A DNA stretch of 64,000 nucleotides, taken from NCBI RefSeq assembly GCF_022539315.1, contig NC_066343.1:42856466-42920465 (forward strand). Reading direction: 5' to 3'. The notes below the pieces were generated by a model. That model made no database searches, was not told the DNA's origin, and was given only the letters and a program-made list of their open reading frames with translations. Position numbers and translations under genes: made by a program. Shown here in pieces: positions 25,757 through 38,300 of this stretch. This DNA is from Serinus canaria (Eukaryota > Chordata > Aves > Passeriformes > Fringillidae). How positions within the stretch are numbered: position 1 is the first letter of the stretch; each line of letters opens with the position of its first letter.

Positions 25757-26420
25757 TGTTGTTCCTGCACGGGACACCCCAAGAGTCACAGTGTGTGCCT
25801 GAGAGCACTGTCCAAACACTTCTGGAACTTTGTCAGGCTGGTGCTGTGAGCACTGCCCTGGGGAGCTGTTCCAGTGCCCCACCATCCTCTGTAGGGAGAA
25901 CCTTTTCCTGATATCCGACCTAAACCTCCCCTTACACAACTTCAGGCCATTCCCTTGGGTCCTGTCACTGGTCACCACAGAGACAAGATCAGTGCCTGCC
26001 CCTCCTTCCCCCCTCACAAGACAATTGTAGGCTGCAATGAGGGGTCCCCTCAGTCTCCTCCCAGCTGAACTGACCAAGTGACCTCAGCTGCTCCTCACAC
26101 AGTGCCTGCCCCTCCTTCCCCTCAAGGCCTTTCAGCATCCTCATTGCCCTCCTTTGGACTCTCTCCAACAGTTTAATGCCTTCCTCATATTGTGGCACCC
26201 AAACCAGCCCCCAGCCCTGGAGGTGAGGCTGCCCCAGCTCAGAGCAGAGCAGGACAATCCCCTCCCTTGCCCAGCTGTGATGCTGTGCCTGATGCCCCCC
26301 AGGACAGGGCTGGCCCTCCTGGGGGGCATCAGGCACAGCATCATAGCTGAGGGCACTGCTGGCTCATGTTCAACTTGCCACTGACCAGGGCACCCAGGTC
26401 CCTTTCCATGGTCTCCCATG
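25757..26420 (-). mobile_element. CR1 LINE fragment with internal foldback
   Basis: Read on the minus strand, this matches the 3' part of an avian CR1 retrotransposon. Recognisable phrases include gttggagagagtccaaagga, the segment following gtgaccagtgacaggaccca, and the ggtgtcccgtgcaggaacaa end. The final ATTCTATG-type tail is missing, so it is truncated at its 3' end as well as its 5' end. The reverse-transcriptase reading frame is broken. It is in gene-sense orientation within an ADAMTSL1 intron. An inverted duplication lies inside it at 26273-26348. Confidence 0.85.
26273..26348. repeat. 32-bp inverted repeat (foldback) inside CR1
   Basis: Left arm 26273-26304 and right arm 26317-26348 are reverse complements over 32 bp with one mismatch, separated by 12 bp. 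The core is gatgctgtgcctgatgcccc and its complement. Usual CR1 sequence has only one copy of this stretch, so one arm is an added inverted copy. Confidence 0.93.
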
Positions 26421-29400
26421 TGGTTTAATTTTACACTTCTCTCTATTCAAGGTATATCACAATATAGGTTTTTCCTTACTGTCAAAAATTAATTCTCTGC
26501 TAAGATTCCACAGTAAGATGAAGCACCTGCAAAGGAGTAAACACTTTTTTCTTTTTTCTCGTATGGTCTCTCAGTTTCTTTTAAGGCCTGACACTTGAAG
26601 ATTTAGAAGAGACATTTTACAGTATGGATTAGAAATAGAAAGGAAAATATAAGAAAATACTACCAATGTTCCCATGCTGACTTTGTTTTGAAGTCATTGT
26701 TCTAATTCTCTTTGAAGCAAAGACAGCACTCAAGCAAATAAAGAATGTTAGGACTGAGACTAGAGGAGTTATTCAGTAATGAAACAAAGGTGGATGAAGA
26801 TTTACTAATGGATGTCTCCCATTTCAGGTATGCAGAACAGATATTTATAGGACTTTGTAAAATAATAGCTTAAACTCTGCTCTAGAAGAGCATCACTTAG
26901 AGATTTTAATAAAAAATATTTTAAAATAGTCTGTAATATGAAAAAGATGTTTTAAAAATTGTTTTTAATGTTACAAGACTGATAATTATTGTGCATTTAT
27001 CTACCAGAAATACTGAGGCTTTGAATGGCATTTAATTCAGACAATCCTTCCTTACAAACAAGCAAGGCTTAGAAAAGAAAACACTGGTAATTGGAGTTTA
27101 AATCTTCTTTGAGTTTTTTTTCTTTTTTTGTGTGTTTGCATTAAACCACTGTGAGTGAGTGTTCTGAAAAGCACCACAAACTCCACTGATGAGGCCAAAG
27201 AAATGTATTGAAATCAGGCTGTGTGGAGAACAGATTTTATGCTTTCATGTTGGTGAAGCTTTAAAGTACCTTCCCTAGGATGAGGAAGGCACCTTCCTGA
27301 AGGGCCCTTCATCTCCCTGTGTGGGGGGAATTCTCTGAGGAGCCTGGGGGTGTTGCGAGTCTCTTAAAGCAAGGAAAGAAATCCTTCTGCAGGTTTTCTT
27401 CTGCTGGAGCAATCTACAGCAGTTTTGCTTCATGACTGGGGGTCACCTCCAGAAGTTGTCTCAGTCACTCACATCTTTTCCAAATGTTTTCTCTCCATAT
27501 CTCAGAAGCCAACAGCTGTAAAAATCCTTAAGTGTAATGCACAAGCACAAGGTTTTCAGATGGGAAACCTGTATGAGACTGAGCTAGCTGCAAGGTCTGG
27601 CTTTCCTGCAGGGTGGAAATATCTGTAAAGATGATGGTGTTGCGAAGAAGGAACACAGACATCCTTAAGAAATGGGAGAATGGAAATTGATTTTGATGGA
27701 TTAGAGGTTTTGTTTCTGGCACACTACTCATCTGAACAGAAACAGAAGACAGCAGGTAGAGAAGCATATTTTTTGTGTCATTTTCCTCCAGTGAAAGGTA
27801 AGTACAGTGAATATTCAGAGCCCAGCCTGAAAAGTCTGTGGAAGTAAGGCAGAAGAGCTACCACATGACCTTTGTTGAACTATAGCAGTGAATCACAGCC
27901 CAGGTTTTCTCTCGCCCAAAGAATATACCAGCTACCACAAGTGTGAACCTGTGATCAGTTTGGTTTAATTTCTTATTAACATAGTTGTTAAAGCTTTTAT
28001 ACTTGGTCTAGCTTCCTCATCACTAAGGTCTGCTAAACCTTTCAAAGAGACAGCACTTGAGAGCTCTTGAACAGCTGGAAAAATTACTTTAGACAGGTGA
28101 AAGTATGCATGTTTAAACTGTTGAGGAAGATGTTACAATCTGTTTGGAGATAGCTCTAGCAGAAACAATTTGGTATTGCTCTGGTGTGGCCTATAACTAA
28201 TCATCACTGTTAGCAGAAAATAAATTTTTTCACATACTATTACATGTATCTCTTCTGATTGTTCACATATACTTACAAAAAATTGTTAACTCTAAGGACT
28301 GTGGCCAGTTACAGGACTTTGACACACATAGTTGCTCCTTATAGCATATCCTAACTTCAAAATGCTTGATTTCTGCTTTTATGTTATGAGCTAGTAGAAT
28401 ACTATTTGCTATTTGCAAATATAGCATTTATTACACCTATAGTTCAGAAATTTTTGAAAGTACAGCAAAGTGTATACATGTGTGTGAGTATCAGTAGACA
28501 AAGCATGAAATATCACTGAATTGTTTTAAACACAGGACTACAGCCATAGATAGGCTCATTACCTAGCTTTGGCAGATCATCAGACTGGAATAAATAGTTT
28601 TTAATGGGTTGGTTGCCCAAACCCAGAGCTCTCCCAGCTTCATGCACTAACCAAGTTCATCAGGTAAATACATTAATATCTCCTTGACTGTTAAGTGAAG
28701 ACCAGATTTTATATACAGACACTCAATAGGCATATGTAAGAAATATGCAAAATGCTAATAGTTTTCACATGGGATAGAATGAAGACTTGCACACACCAAA
28801 AATGAAGATTTAAACAGGTGTTTTCCTTACACTTGCACCACACAGCAAATTTTTACTTCATTCTTGACAACAGTGCAAGATCCTTTCTTCCTGCAGTGGT
28901 ATTACTAAAACTGTAATATTACAGCCATTTAAAGAAGCATCTTTAAGTCTTTTGAATTACACAAGTATTTGCAGCAAGATTTCAGCAAATTAACTCATTT
29001 CAGGGTGCTTTCTAAAAATGGAAAGCCTTGGACAGATCCATTGTGTAGACAAGGAATTGTTATAATTAGTGTAATAAACCATGCATCTCCCAAAGGGAAG
29101 TGTTTAACACACATTCTTAATCTGAAGCATGAGGAATGTATCTTGTACTAAACTAAATTGTTATTTGAGAACATATGAAGTACTCAAAATGCTTTAAAGG
29201 CTCTTTTATCCCTAATCCTTCTAGTTTAGTATTCCTAGAAACCTAGACATAGCTCACCCAAGTCCAGTCCCTGCAGCTTACCAATATATTTCAGATATTT
29301 TTCTTTGAAATCTATAGCCAGCTGTTAAGATTTTCCAATAACTTTGCATTAGAAATAGCTACAGTCATTATTTACTTCTGGAAACATAGATGCATTTTTT

Positions 29401-29485
29401 AAGAGCAAAAAATGCACACTTTGCAGTTTTTAAATGGCTTGTCAGAATGATTAATGATTCCTGTCGATTGGCTAAAGTAAAACCA

Positions 29486-29931
29486 CACAATCATAGGATG
29501 GTTTGTGTTGGAAAGAACCTAAAATCTCTTCTAGTTCCACGCCACCCCATCCCCCCTCTGCCCCCCACTAGGCAGAGACAGCTTCCATTAGACCAGGTTG
29601 TTCAAAGCTACATCCAGCCTGGTCTCGAACACTTTCAGGAGTGGGGCATCCACCATCTCCCCCGAGCAACCTGCTTCAGTGCCTCACTCACCTCACACTA
29701 AAAACATTTTTTCCTTATATCTAAGCTAAATTTACCCTCTTTCAGTTTAAATCCATTATTCTTTGCCCCATTGCTACATGCCCTTGTCAAAAGTCCCTCT
29801 TCAGCTTTCTTGTGGGCACACTTGATAAATTGTAAGACTGCTCTGTGCTATCCCTGGAGCCCTCTTTCCTGCAGCTGACCAGCCTGTCTTCATAGGAGAG
29901 GTGCTCCAGCCCTCTGACCACTGAAATGTGT
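29486..29931 (-). mobile_element. CR1 LINE 3' fragment next to a splice donor
   Basis: Minus-strand, 5'-truncated CR1 of about 445 bp. Read on the minus strand it runs from the ggagcacctctcctatgaag region to the 3' end ggttctttccaacacaaacc followed by atcctatgattgtg, the CR1 terminal motif. It lies about 50 bp downstream of the donor of the TSR exon at 29983-30193 and is in gene sense. No coding capacity remains. Confidence 0.88.
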
Positions 29932-29982
29932 GCAATGAGGACTTTAGGCAGTCATAAAATGAGGTTACACATAAATTCTTAC

Positions 29983-30193
29983 CTCTTGCCATTCTGTAGG
30001 ATACCAGGAGGGTGGGCAGTTAAAGCGATTACAGGCTTGCACGAGGGATGGCTTGGGTTTGGAGCACAATTCATCTGCCAAAATCACAGTCTCGTTGGTC
30101 TCTCTTGATAGTAGATGAGAACAGAAGACATCTCGTGTCTGCAAACCAACCCCACAGGTAAGACTGCAAGTGCTCCAATTCCCAATCTCCCAT
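29983..30193 (-). CDS. ADAMTSL1: ADAMTSL1 exon: complete TSR plus start of the next
   Basis: A 211-nt exon, phase 2 in and phase 0 out. It encodes WEIGNWSTCSLTCGVGLQTR, then CSHLLSRETNETVILADE, LCSKPKPSLVQACNRFNCPP and SWYPTEWQE. This is a full TSR with six cysteines, the CSLTCGVG O-fucose motif, W-x-x-C, and an N-E-T glycosylation sequon. The tail WYPTEWQE is the tryptophan-containing start of the next repeat. The acceptor is cttcacag|ATGGGAG and the donor CAAGAG|gtaaga. The exon is squeezed between two transposable-element pieces: a solo LTR ends 81 bp upstream of the acceptor and a CR1 begins about 50 bp past the donor. Both are in gene-sense orientation and neither disturbs the splice dinucleotides. 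Confidence 0.95.
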
Positions 30194-30268
30194 CTGTGAA
30201 GGGGTCAGCAGAGAAAATCTTAAGCACAGAAAAAAATTCACCTTAATTTTTGTCTTATTATAATGACA

Positions 30269-30274
30269 GATAAA
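30269..30274. repeat. Target-site duplication, left copy
   Basis: gataaa immediately outside the left LTR end, identical to the copy at 30832-30837. The shared string is acagataaa over 9 bp on the right and gacagataaa on the left, so the boundary is set by the TG/CA ends. Confidence 0.9.
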
Positions 30275-30417
30275 TGTAAAAAAGCCACGGGGGCTGCTTC
30301 TATCCAGATAGCTGTATCCCTGCAGGATCAGGGTGCCCCAGGTGAGCAGTCTTGGGTGGATAGCTCAGCCTCCCGGGGCTGGGTGCCCGAACCCACACTG
30401 CTGTACAGCTGTGGCTA

Positions 30418-30493
30418 CCTTAGCAAGCTCAGTGATTATCAGCTGTTAGTGATGTTCAGCTCTTTTACAGTTTCAGCTCTTAGCTTGCTAAGG
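30418..30493 (-). repeat. 12-bp inverted repeat in LTR U5
   Basis: ccttagcaagct at 30418-30429 and its exact complement at 30482-30493, separated by 52 nt. In LTR RNA it would form a U5 stem-loop. Confidence 0.75.
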
Positions 30494-30569
30494 CGCTCTA
30501 GCTAACAGTGGCTTTCAGAAGAGCAGACGGAGAGAGATGAAAGGCAGCGTCGGCTGGTTCCATGTTGCT

Positions 30570-30575
30570 TTTATT
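30570..30575 (-). terminator. Poly(A) signal of the solo LTR
   Basis: AATAAA on the minus strand within the LTR R region, in gene sense. It could cause premature polyadenylation of the ADAMTSL1 pre-mRNA in this intron if used. Confidence 0.7.
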
Positions 30576-30635
30576 GAAGGGGTCTGTGAAGGGTTCCAAC
30601 AGCAGCTCTTCTGACAGAATGGGCCAGGACAGCCC

Positions 30636-30643
30636 CTTTTATA
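30636..30643 (-). promoter_or_regulatory. TATA box of the solo LTR
   Basis: TATAAAAG on the minus strand, 61 nt before the aataaa signal. It would direct transcription towards the downstream ADAMTSL1 exons. Whether it is active is unknown. Confidence 0.7.
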
Positions 30644-30831
30644 GGGTCAGGGGGGCTTGGGAACTGACCAATTGTAAGGGTTAGGGAAAATAGCCTATGG
30701 GGTCTCAGAAAGATAAGCAGGGCCTGGAGGACCTGAGTGGAGACTTCTGGTTTAGTTCCTATGACTTGGCATTTCCTTATCTCTAAGCCTCCATCCGCCA
30801 CGGGGCTTTAGCTAGCCCCATGTCTGCTACA

Positions 30832-30837
30832 GATAAA
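30832..30837. repeat. Target-site duplication, right copy
   Basis: gataaa immediately outside the right LTR end; perfect match to 30269-30274. Confidence 0.9.
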
Positions 30838-33800
30838 GAAACAGTAATGAAAGGGAATTTTCCTTCTCCAATCAATGTCACTTTGGTAGCTGGAGAATGA
30901 GGATAAGATGAATATTTGCAGTTCTGCATTTTCATCTCTTGTCAGAAGTTCTTGGACTGCAAGTCTCTGGGATTCCTGCAATATCACAGGAAAAGTTTTG
31001 TAGGCCTACAGTAGGATTTTTTGTTTTGTTTTGTTTATAGGAGTGTGGACAATGCATTTCAAAACAGAGTGGTTTTAATTAACTGGTTTTCTTCCCCTAT
31101 ATGAAACAAAAAATAAAGGAAGATATTAACAGAACTTTAATTAAAAGAATGTAAAACTGAAATCCTGAGCACTAATTTCTTTGGTATTCCTGACTGACTT
31201 TTCTCTGCTGTTGAGATAGGTACTAAAGCTTTGAGAGATGCAATGGGAATTGCATGGAATCATGGGAATTGCAATGGGAAATGAATGGAAAAGCAGGGGA
31301 TCATCTTTAACCCCTGGATGAACACCTGTCACTGAATTAAATCTTCTCTGAACTAGCTATGTAAATCCTGCATCAACAGGATTGTTGATATCTGTATTTC
31401 AGTGTTCATCACCTTAAAAACCAGATTTCTGCTATTTGAACTGTAACACCCCTAAATCTGTCAGCTAAACACAGAAAATTCCTTAAAACACTAGGCCTTC
31501 CACTCATATCTCAGCTAGAAAGCACTTCAGAGATATGTAGAAAAGTGTACACAAAAAAATCAGTCCTATATTCAGAAGGAAAATACAAGAAAATAGCCTC
31601 CCTTAAAAATTCATTCAAAACTCAGTGTTGACCTGGATATACTCCCACATCCAAAACGAAAGCCTGAAAGCCATACAGTGCTCTGTTTTCTAAATCTGAA
31701 GAGTAGCTTTATTTCCAGCATGACATTACTGAAACTGATTGCTGAGAGAATAAATTAAAAATTCAGGAAAAGGAAGGCTCAGAGAGCCTATCTTTGAAGA
31801 AAGCAAATCCAGGCAGAAACTTAAAGAGAGTGATTATGAAGGAAGATACCCTCAGGCTCCAAAGAGGATGGAGGCAGATAATGAAGAAAAGTTATGGAGC
31901 ATGTCAGCAGAATGAAGCAGATTTTGTGGAAGCAGCAGAAAAAAATCCCACTCTGATGCTCTGAGATCTGCAATCAATGGAAATAGTATCTCAGTGCATG
32001 TAAAACATACTGTGTTAGCAAACACAGTACTCAAATAATCATTTAAGATTGCGCTATCCTACAATCACTGAACATTTCTAACATCTTTTCATTTTATAAA
32101 TTTATTTTTTGAGCATGTTTCCTCCCTTTCAAGTAACACCCTCAACATATTTAAACAGCTAGCAGGTAAGAAATTTTTTTTCCTTCCTAGATGATATTCT
32201 GATGGACCAAAGGCACATTGCTCCCCTACTGTGCTCCATCTGCTGGTGACATTCTCTGATTTCATAAAAGGATCCATCCTGAGCCTCACTGTAAGCACTA
32301 ATGATGCTGTAGTTTGCTTTTAGACAATAATCTTGGTTCTGTTAGTAGCGATGATAACAATCTGTTTAACCCTTTCTAATAATAAATCCATCTTGCATAC
32401 TGAAGTTCCGGTGGTCATTTTCCAGGCCATGATACACCAAAGGATACTAATCTGTACATATGTACTGGGAGCTATTTATCAGTGGAAGAGGAGCAACATA
32501 TGGCAGCCAGTTAAGCTAAGCTGGAGTGTGTTCTCCAAATGAATCATCTGGGGGAGGGAGGTCTTCACAGATTTTCCCATGAAATTGTCAGAATTAATGG
32601 AAATGTCATCTACCCTTCAGTTTTGGTGCAGTGTAAAATAAGATGTTTGAGTAGGTGGTGAAAAGAAGGCATTTTCTTACTTCAGATTCTATTTTATACA
32701 TGGTTAGATGCCAGAATTTCTTTTTTTCAAATGCTGGCAGTAGCTGTTGCCTCCAGCAACATTTTGTTTGTTATTGGTGTAAGTGCAAAATGTTTCTGTT
32801 GGCAATTCACATCTCAGCGTCTAGCAAGCCACATAAACCCTTTGGACATCTTGGCTTCTTCAGAAGAGGATGTCTTTTCTTCTTCCAGAAAGAAATGCTG
32901 TGTTTCCATAAGGAGAAAGGATTTGTTTTTCCAGTGTTTGAAATTTCTGAGTGTTGCAGGTTGCATCTGCTACCCTTCCCATAACCAACATTGTTTTTTT
33001 CACAATTCTTTCCAGCTGCATTAAAGAGGAGTTTCCTTTGAGGAGCTCACGAACTGTGAGGTCAAATACTTCTTACCCTTGTACTTTCGTAGTCCCAAGT
33101 GACTTTTATGGGCTTTCACAGATGGAAATTAAAGCATGTAGAGTAAAGCAGACATATGTGGAGTATGGATGTGCAAATAAGTGAACCCATAACTGACATA
33201 CATGAATTTCAACGTCCTAGGAAGCACAGAGAAAACCAGTGAAAATATTATAGAATTACTGTAGAATTATTTTATAACAGCTGAAGGTGCTTGCAACACT
33301 TTGAATTAATATTATCCTACTAAATTTACCAGTTAGTTTCTAGAGTACTTATACTGTTGGAGATAATAATCTTTAACATATATACATAATGCTGTTTTTC
33401 TGTAGTAATGCTGTTTTGCCCCTACTGCAGAATATTACATTATGCTAACTGAATCCTAGTTCATATGGTGCTTAGCTGTGAATTCCTCTATTTTTTTTCA
33501 GGGTGTTTTGGCCATACTGACTCTTCCAATGCACAGGGCATACAAAAGAGAGTGCCTTATGCATCTGTCAATACCACAATTAAAATTCAAGTAGGAAAGA
33601 ATCTTGCATTTTAAAGGCTGAATAGAGTAGTTACAGAATCAAGCTGAAGGAACCTTGCACAAGTGGAACTGGTATCTTTGTAAGCTGACTGTGGCAGCTG
33701 TTAAGGTATAGGCTTTAGGAACAATCTGCATACTTGCTGGTTTATAGAACAGCTGAAAGTCATCTGTTTGGTACTTCCCATATTACTTTCCAGAACCTGG

Positions 33801-35325
33801 TGAAAGAAGTGCATAGTTTTGGTCCAAAACATACATTTTATGCTTTCTCCTTTTTCTTTCACTACTGTCCAAAGCTGTACTAACATATGGTAACAGAGGA
33901 ATAACATATTTTTAGACTTATCATGCAGGAGGACTTTGGTGCATTTGTGCTACTAAACCCCTGGCTTCTCCTGGCTCTAGGTCTATCAGTTCGCCAGTCG
34001 TCCATCTCCACCTCCTAAATGTCTAAGTAGTGTTTATGTATGTAAGCCCAAACTAGACTTTAAAAATATTTCAACAACTGTATTTAATATGAAACAGATT
34101 TCCAAACCTTTTCATCATCTTCAGGATATAGACACATTACTCTATTGATTTACATAAAATGCATTGAATATTTGAACTGATTGAACAAATACTACATAAA
34201 TTCAAAACCACTGAGACATTTAGAGATGTCTAGCAAAGAGGAATGCAAGAGGAAAGAGGCAAATCATAGGACTGGATGTGTTGAAATGAATATATGTCTA
34301 TCAGTAATATATGTATCCCTGATACACATATCACATGTTTCACACATATGCGAACATTTTCCAAATGAACATGAAAGAAAACAGGTTTCTACTGGAAATA
34401 TTTAGGGAGCAGAGGATGGTTCTAAAATACAACTTCTTTCAAGTATCATCAAAATCTCAAAACCAAAACTGATCACAGAAACCTTTAACTTTCCAAATGA
34501 ATTATTTCCTTCTTCCATAAGGATATCTTAGTAGTTTTTTTAGAGTTGGTCAACTATATTGGACATATAATGCAGGTGAAGATAGGCAGACTCAGTAGTT
34601 TCCGAAGTAGTTTCAGAAGTAACCAGATCTGACTGCTCAAAGCAATGGTTTTCCTTTAGTTTCTCTTATACACAATGATAAGGGAAGGGTGTAGTCTGAA
34701 AACTAGACAAAATTTAATGAAAACCCCAGTGAACCAAAACACTGCATTTCTTGCATTTCCAAGAACTAGAAACTAACAAAGTGAATTAGGAATGGACAGA
34801 TCTTATGAACAGAAAAATCCCAGCTGAGAAATTTATCAGCCAATATATATTATGAATTAGACTAACAATCCGATCTACCATCACTTTTATGAATTTTAAG
34901 TCTAATTGCTAAAGGACCAGTAATAGGGTGATATTTTCTACATTCTCATTAAATTAATTAGGCTTATCTAAGGAATGCTTATGCATATGCTTAAATCCAA
35001 GTCAACAAACAGTTTCTGCAATTATCGTGGTCAGTGTATGTAAAAAATGTAAATAATAAAAGAATAAAATAATAAAAGAAAGGGAGCAACTTTGAAGCTC
35101 CAATGGCCAAAAAAGGCTCAATAATCTGTGGTTACCACAACAGGACGATTATTCCGTACTATTAATGTAAATCCAAAAATGTTAGAGATTCTCTCAAAAA
35201 TCAGTGTAACTATGCCATTTGTAATAGGGAAATGATCTTGACATAGTTAACAAAAATCTTTCCTGTGGTCTTTGAATTAAACTTGGGCATTTGTTATCAG
35301 CTTAAGACTATTGTAAAAATTCCAA

Positions 35326-35358
35326 CATGTCATGTTTGCATGACATGAACATGCAAAC
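35326..35358. repeat. Two overlapping inverted repeats
   Basis: catgtcatg (35326-35334) pairs with catgacatg (35339-35347) across a 4-bp loop, and gtttgcatg (35334-35342) pairs with catgcaaac (35350-35358) across 7 bp. The two hairpins share sequence and so are mutually exclusive. Two atgcaaa octamer-like motifs result, in opposite orientation. Confidence 0.8.
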
Positions 35359-38300
35359 CTGTAAAGTTCTAAACATCTAATTTTTAATTAGAAAGGAACT
35401 TTCCCTCTTTCTTTCAGTAGGGGAAAAAAAATACGTATCAATATCATATTATACCACAGCAGTTCAGGTGAAGAACTGGAGGATCAAGAGAACAGCATCT
35501 TGTTCCTGGTTCTTTGCTGAACTCCAGAGATGAGTGACACCAGGACTGATGAAACACAGGCTACCTTGTGAATGTGGGTATATTCCCTCTAAGTCCAAAG
35601 GGAATTGTAAAGTACTGGGCTGGATCATACCATTCTCCCCACCCACCCCACCTTGCTTTGTCCATGCTGCCTGCTTAGGTAGTAACCTCACAGCAGAGAT
35701 GTTATCTTATTCTTTCTCTATAATGGGAGTCTCAGCTTGACAGGAGCCTCAAGGCATTATTGCATGTGAACAACAACAGGGACAATAGTGCACTGCTACC
35801 TCAGTTTTGAAATGTCCTTCTCACTGCCACAAGAACTGGAGATCAGACAATATTTCTGTTAGCTAGAGAGATCAGGAAGTGGCACTGGCTAGTAAGCAGC
35901 TCCTCATGGCAAGACAAGATGCTAGAATTAGTTGTTGCCCCAGTACGGCTACAAGCCTTCAGAACGAAACGCTCTCTCAACACCCATAATCAGTCTGGAA
36001 AAAGTAAATGATGTAGGTAGAACTTGTAGTCTTGAGCCAAAGCTCTGTGTAGGTGACAACTTTAGATTAGTTCCCATATGCACAACATATATGGTAAACC
36101 CCAAATCATTCTAAGGTGTTAGGTGTTATAAGAAAATTATCTAGGGATGTGGTTTAATGCTGACAGAGTCCCTTCTACCAGTGTCAAAACAATTGAACAT
36201 TGCACAGGAAAGGTAAACACTTTTCTAGACAAAGACCTCCCAAATTAGTTCAAAAAATGAAATTATTGCCATTTTTATGTGGTTATGAACCAAATGAAAA
36301 TGATACAAAAGAGCTCTTCTTATTTCTAAAATAAACATTCATCAGTGTGAAGTAAGGTTTGCCTGGAAGCATCTGACTTAACATCTGTCACCTGCCTGGA
36401 TAAAGACATTCCTCAGTGCGCAAGGGCTGTGAGGCAGCTGTGTATATGTGCATACAACAGGCTGAGTAAATCCCATATAATACCAATACTGGCTTCCTCC
36501 AGTCAATATAAAGTGGCTTCCTCCACTGTCAACCTGTGCATTCTCCATTTGGCCATGAAGACAGAGAGGTCTGCTCACAGCCCAAATATCTCCTCCCTTC
36601 CTTTTCCCTAATGAACCCGAACAGTGTGGCAAAGTTTCCTGTTTCAGGTGTGAAAGACTTTCTTGAGGCTCATTTAACAGATATATCTGTGATTGAGTAA
36701 ATATGCTCAGTATCACATCTTCAACACATGTCAGAAAGTGGTCTTAAGCTCTGAAGAGCAGGAAAATATACCATCCATTCCATTTGGGTGGCATAGTTTC
36801 TTGCAGTGAAGCTACAGGACTGAGACAAGAACGTCGAAGTCAGTTCTTGACTTTATAATCAAAGAAGTCTCAAAGAAGGTGACACAAAAGTCAAGACTTT
36901 AACTACAAGTTATTTTTCATCCAGATGTTAAATCATTCACAGTAAAATCTGACTGCTCCTTTGAAATGAAGTATGAGAGCACAGCCATCAACCCTGGCGC
37001 TCAAACACAGATCTGATTTCTCTAGGAAAGGATTTCCTTACTGCTGTGGTTCAATTTGTAGTAGATCAAACATTAAAAATACACATACAATACACACATA
37101 CTTCAGAAAAAAGTGAGATTTATCTAAGCTCTAAAAAAACCAATGCTCATTAAAATATAAAAAATGAAAATACAATGAAAGTACTTTTAAATCATTGCCA
37201 GAAACAGCAGAAAAATAATTCATACTTAAATTTGTCAGTGCCAGCGTCACAAAATCCATTGTACAGACAGTATCCATTGCACAGTGTCTTCACTGTGACA
37301 AGGAAACTGAACAGGCAGGAAGGGTTTCAGGAGACTTGTGCTCAAGGGAGAATGAGGTGTTTCTTCAGAAAGTGTCTTCCTTGAAGTGAAGGAAGCCCAT
37401 TAAAGATATGCAGACAACACAAATAAGCAGATCAAAGGCTCAATGAAAGTGCTCTGGTAGGTGACAGAAGTGGCCTGCACTCTGTAAACTTACCGATATC
37501 AATTAACATTGCAGCTCATTATAGCTGATTGTGGCAGGGAGCCAGTATTTACATAACAGAGCCAAACAGAGGAACACAGAGAAGGAACTCAAAAGTCAGA
37601 GAAGTACAGAGGGTAAAAGCAGCTCTACAGCTGACAATTCTGATTGCTAGAGTAACCTTATGACATACTTCAAGCAATATTTATAAGGTTCTGCACTTTA
37701 AAAAAGTCTTGCTGTCCCTTGAGTCCAAGGTACAGAACATCAGCGACTGAGGCAGGACAGAAAAGAGAGTTTGTGTTCTGCTGCCAGCATTTAGAACTGT
37801 GGGAGGTTGTGCAGTGGGTCTTTCAGGGGACTTTTGCAGATACAGATTTCACGAACCACACAGGAATATGAAAAGGCAGTTTCAGGTAAGTGAACTGGTT
37901 TGGCAGGGAACTTCTTTGAGGAATTAGCAGACATACTGGGTACTGAAAAGTGCCTCATATGAGACTTCTATTCTGGTTGGTAACTTCAGCATTGAGATAA
38001 TTGATAGCAATGGCAGTCTTTAATATAACTACACAGACCAGGTTAGGTTTAAAAGGTGAACAAATACCAGTTTAGATTTGACTAATGCTTAAAGCAGCAG
38101 CTTGTTACAAGGATATTGTTTAGTTTATTATGTGAGATACAATGAAAAGAGATCCTTAGTAGGTCTTTCAAGAATGAAGCAGTTAACAGGTAAGGAAAAG
38201 AGTAAATCAGTGCAAAGGTGGAAAGCTGGTTAAGAAATAATATTGGGAGGTTTGAGGAATAGAAACTTGTAATAGGAGGTGGCAGAAGCTGAATGAGGAG

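Larger units (their letters stand above)
24393..29982 (-). other. Intron, 5.6 kb
   Basis: Carries two minus-strand CR1 fragments (25757-26420 and 29486-29931), the second ending about 50 bp from the splice donor at 29982. The remainder is AT-rich and unremarkable. Confidence 0.75.
30275..30831 (-). mobile_element. Complete solo LTR of an endogenous retrovirus (ERVK-like)
   Basis: A 557-bp element with TG...CA ends (TGTA...TACA on either strand) flanked by identical 6-bp target duplications gataaa at 30269-30274 and 30832-30837. On the minus strand it reads U3, a TATA box (30643-30636), a poly(A) signal aataaa (30575-30570) and about 280 bp of U5. A 6-bp duplication is typical of class II (ERVK, beta-like) elements. 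No gag, pol or env sequence adjoins it, so it is a solo LTR left by recombination. It lies in gene-sense orientation 81 bp upstream of a TSR exon. Confidence 0.92.

Noticed and set aside
25745..26419. Overlapping minus-strand open frames of 92-115 codons
   Set aside because: They are pieces of a 5'- and 3'-truncated CR1, not independent genes.
28301..28330. Sequence resembling an antisense TSR end (agttacaggactttg)
   Set aside because: Considered as the missing TSR half, but no frame, cysteines or splice sites; the true exon is at 48407-48536.
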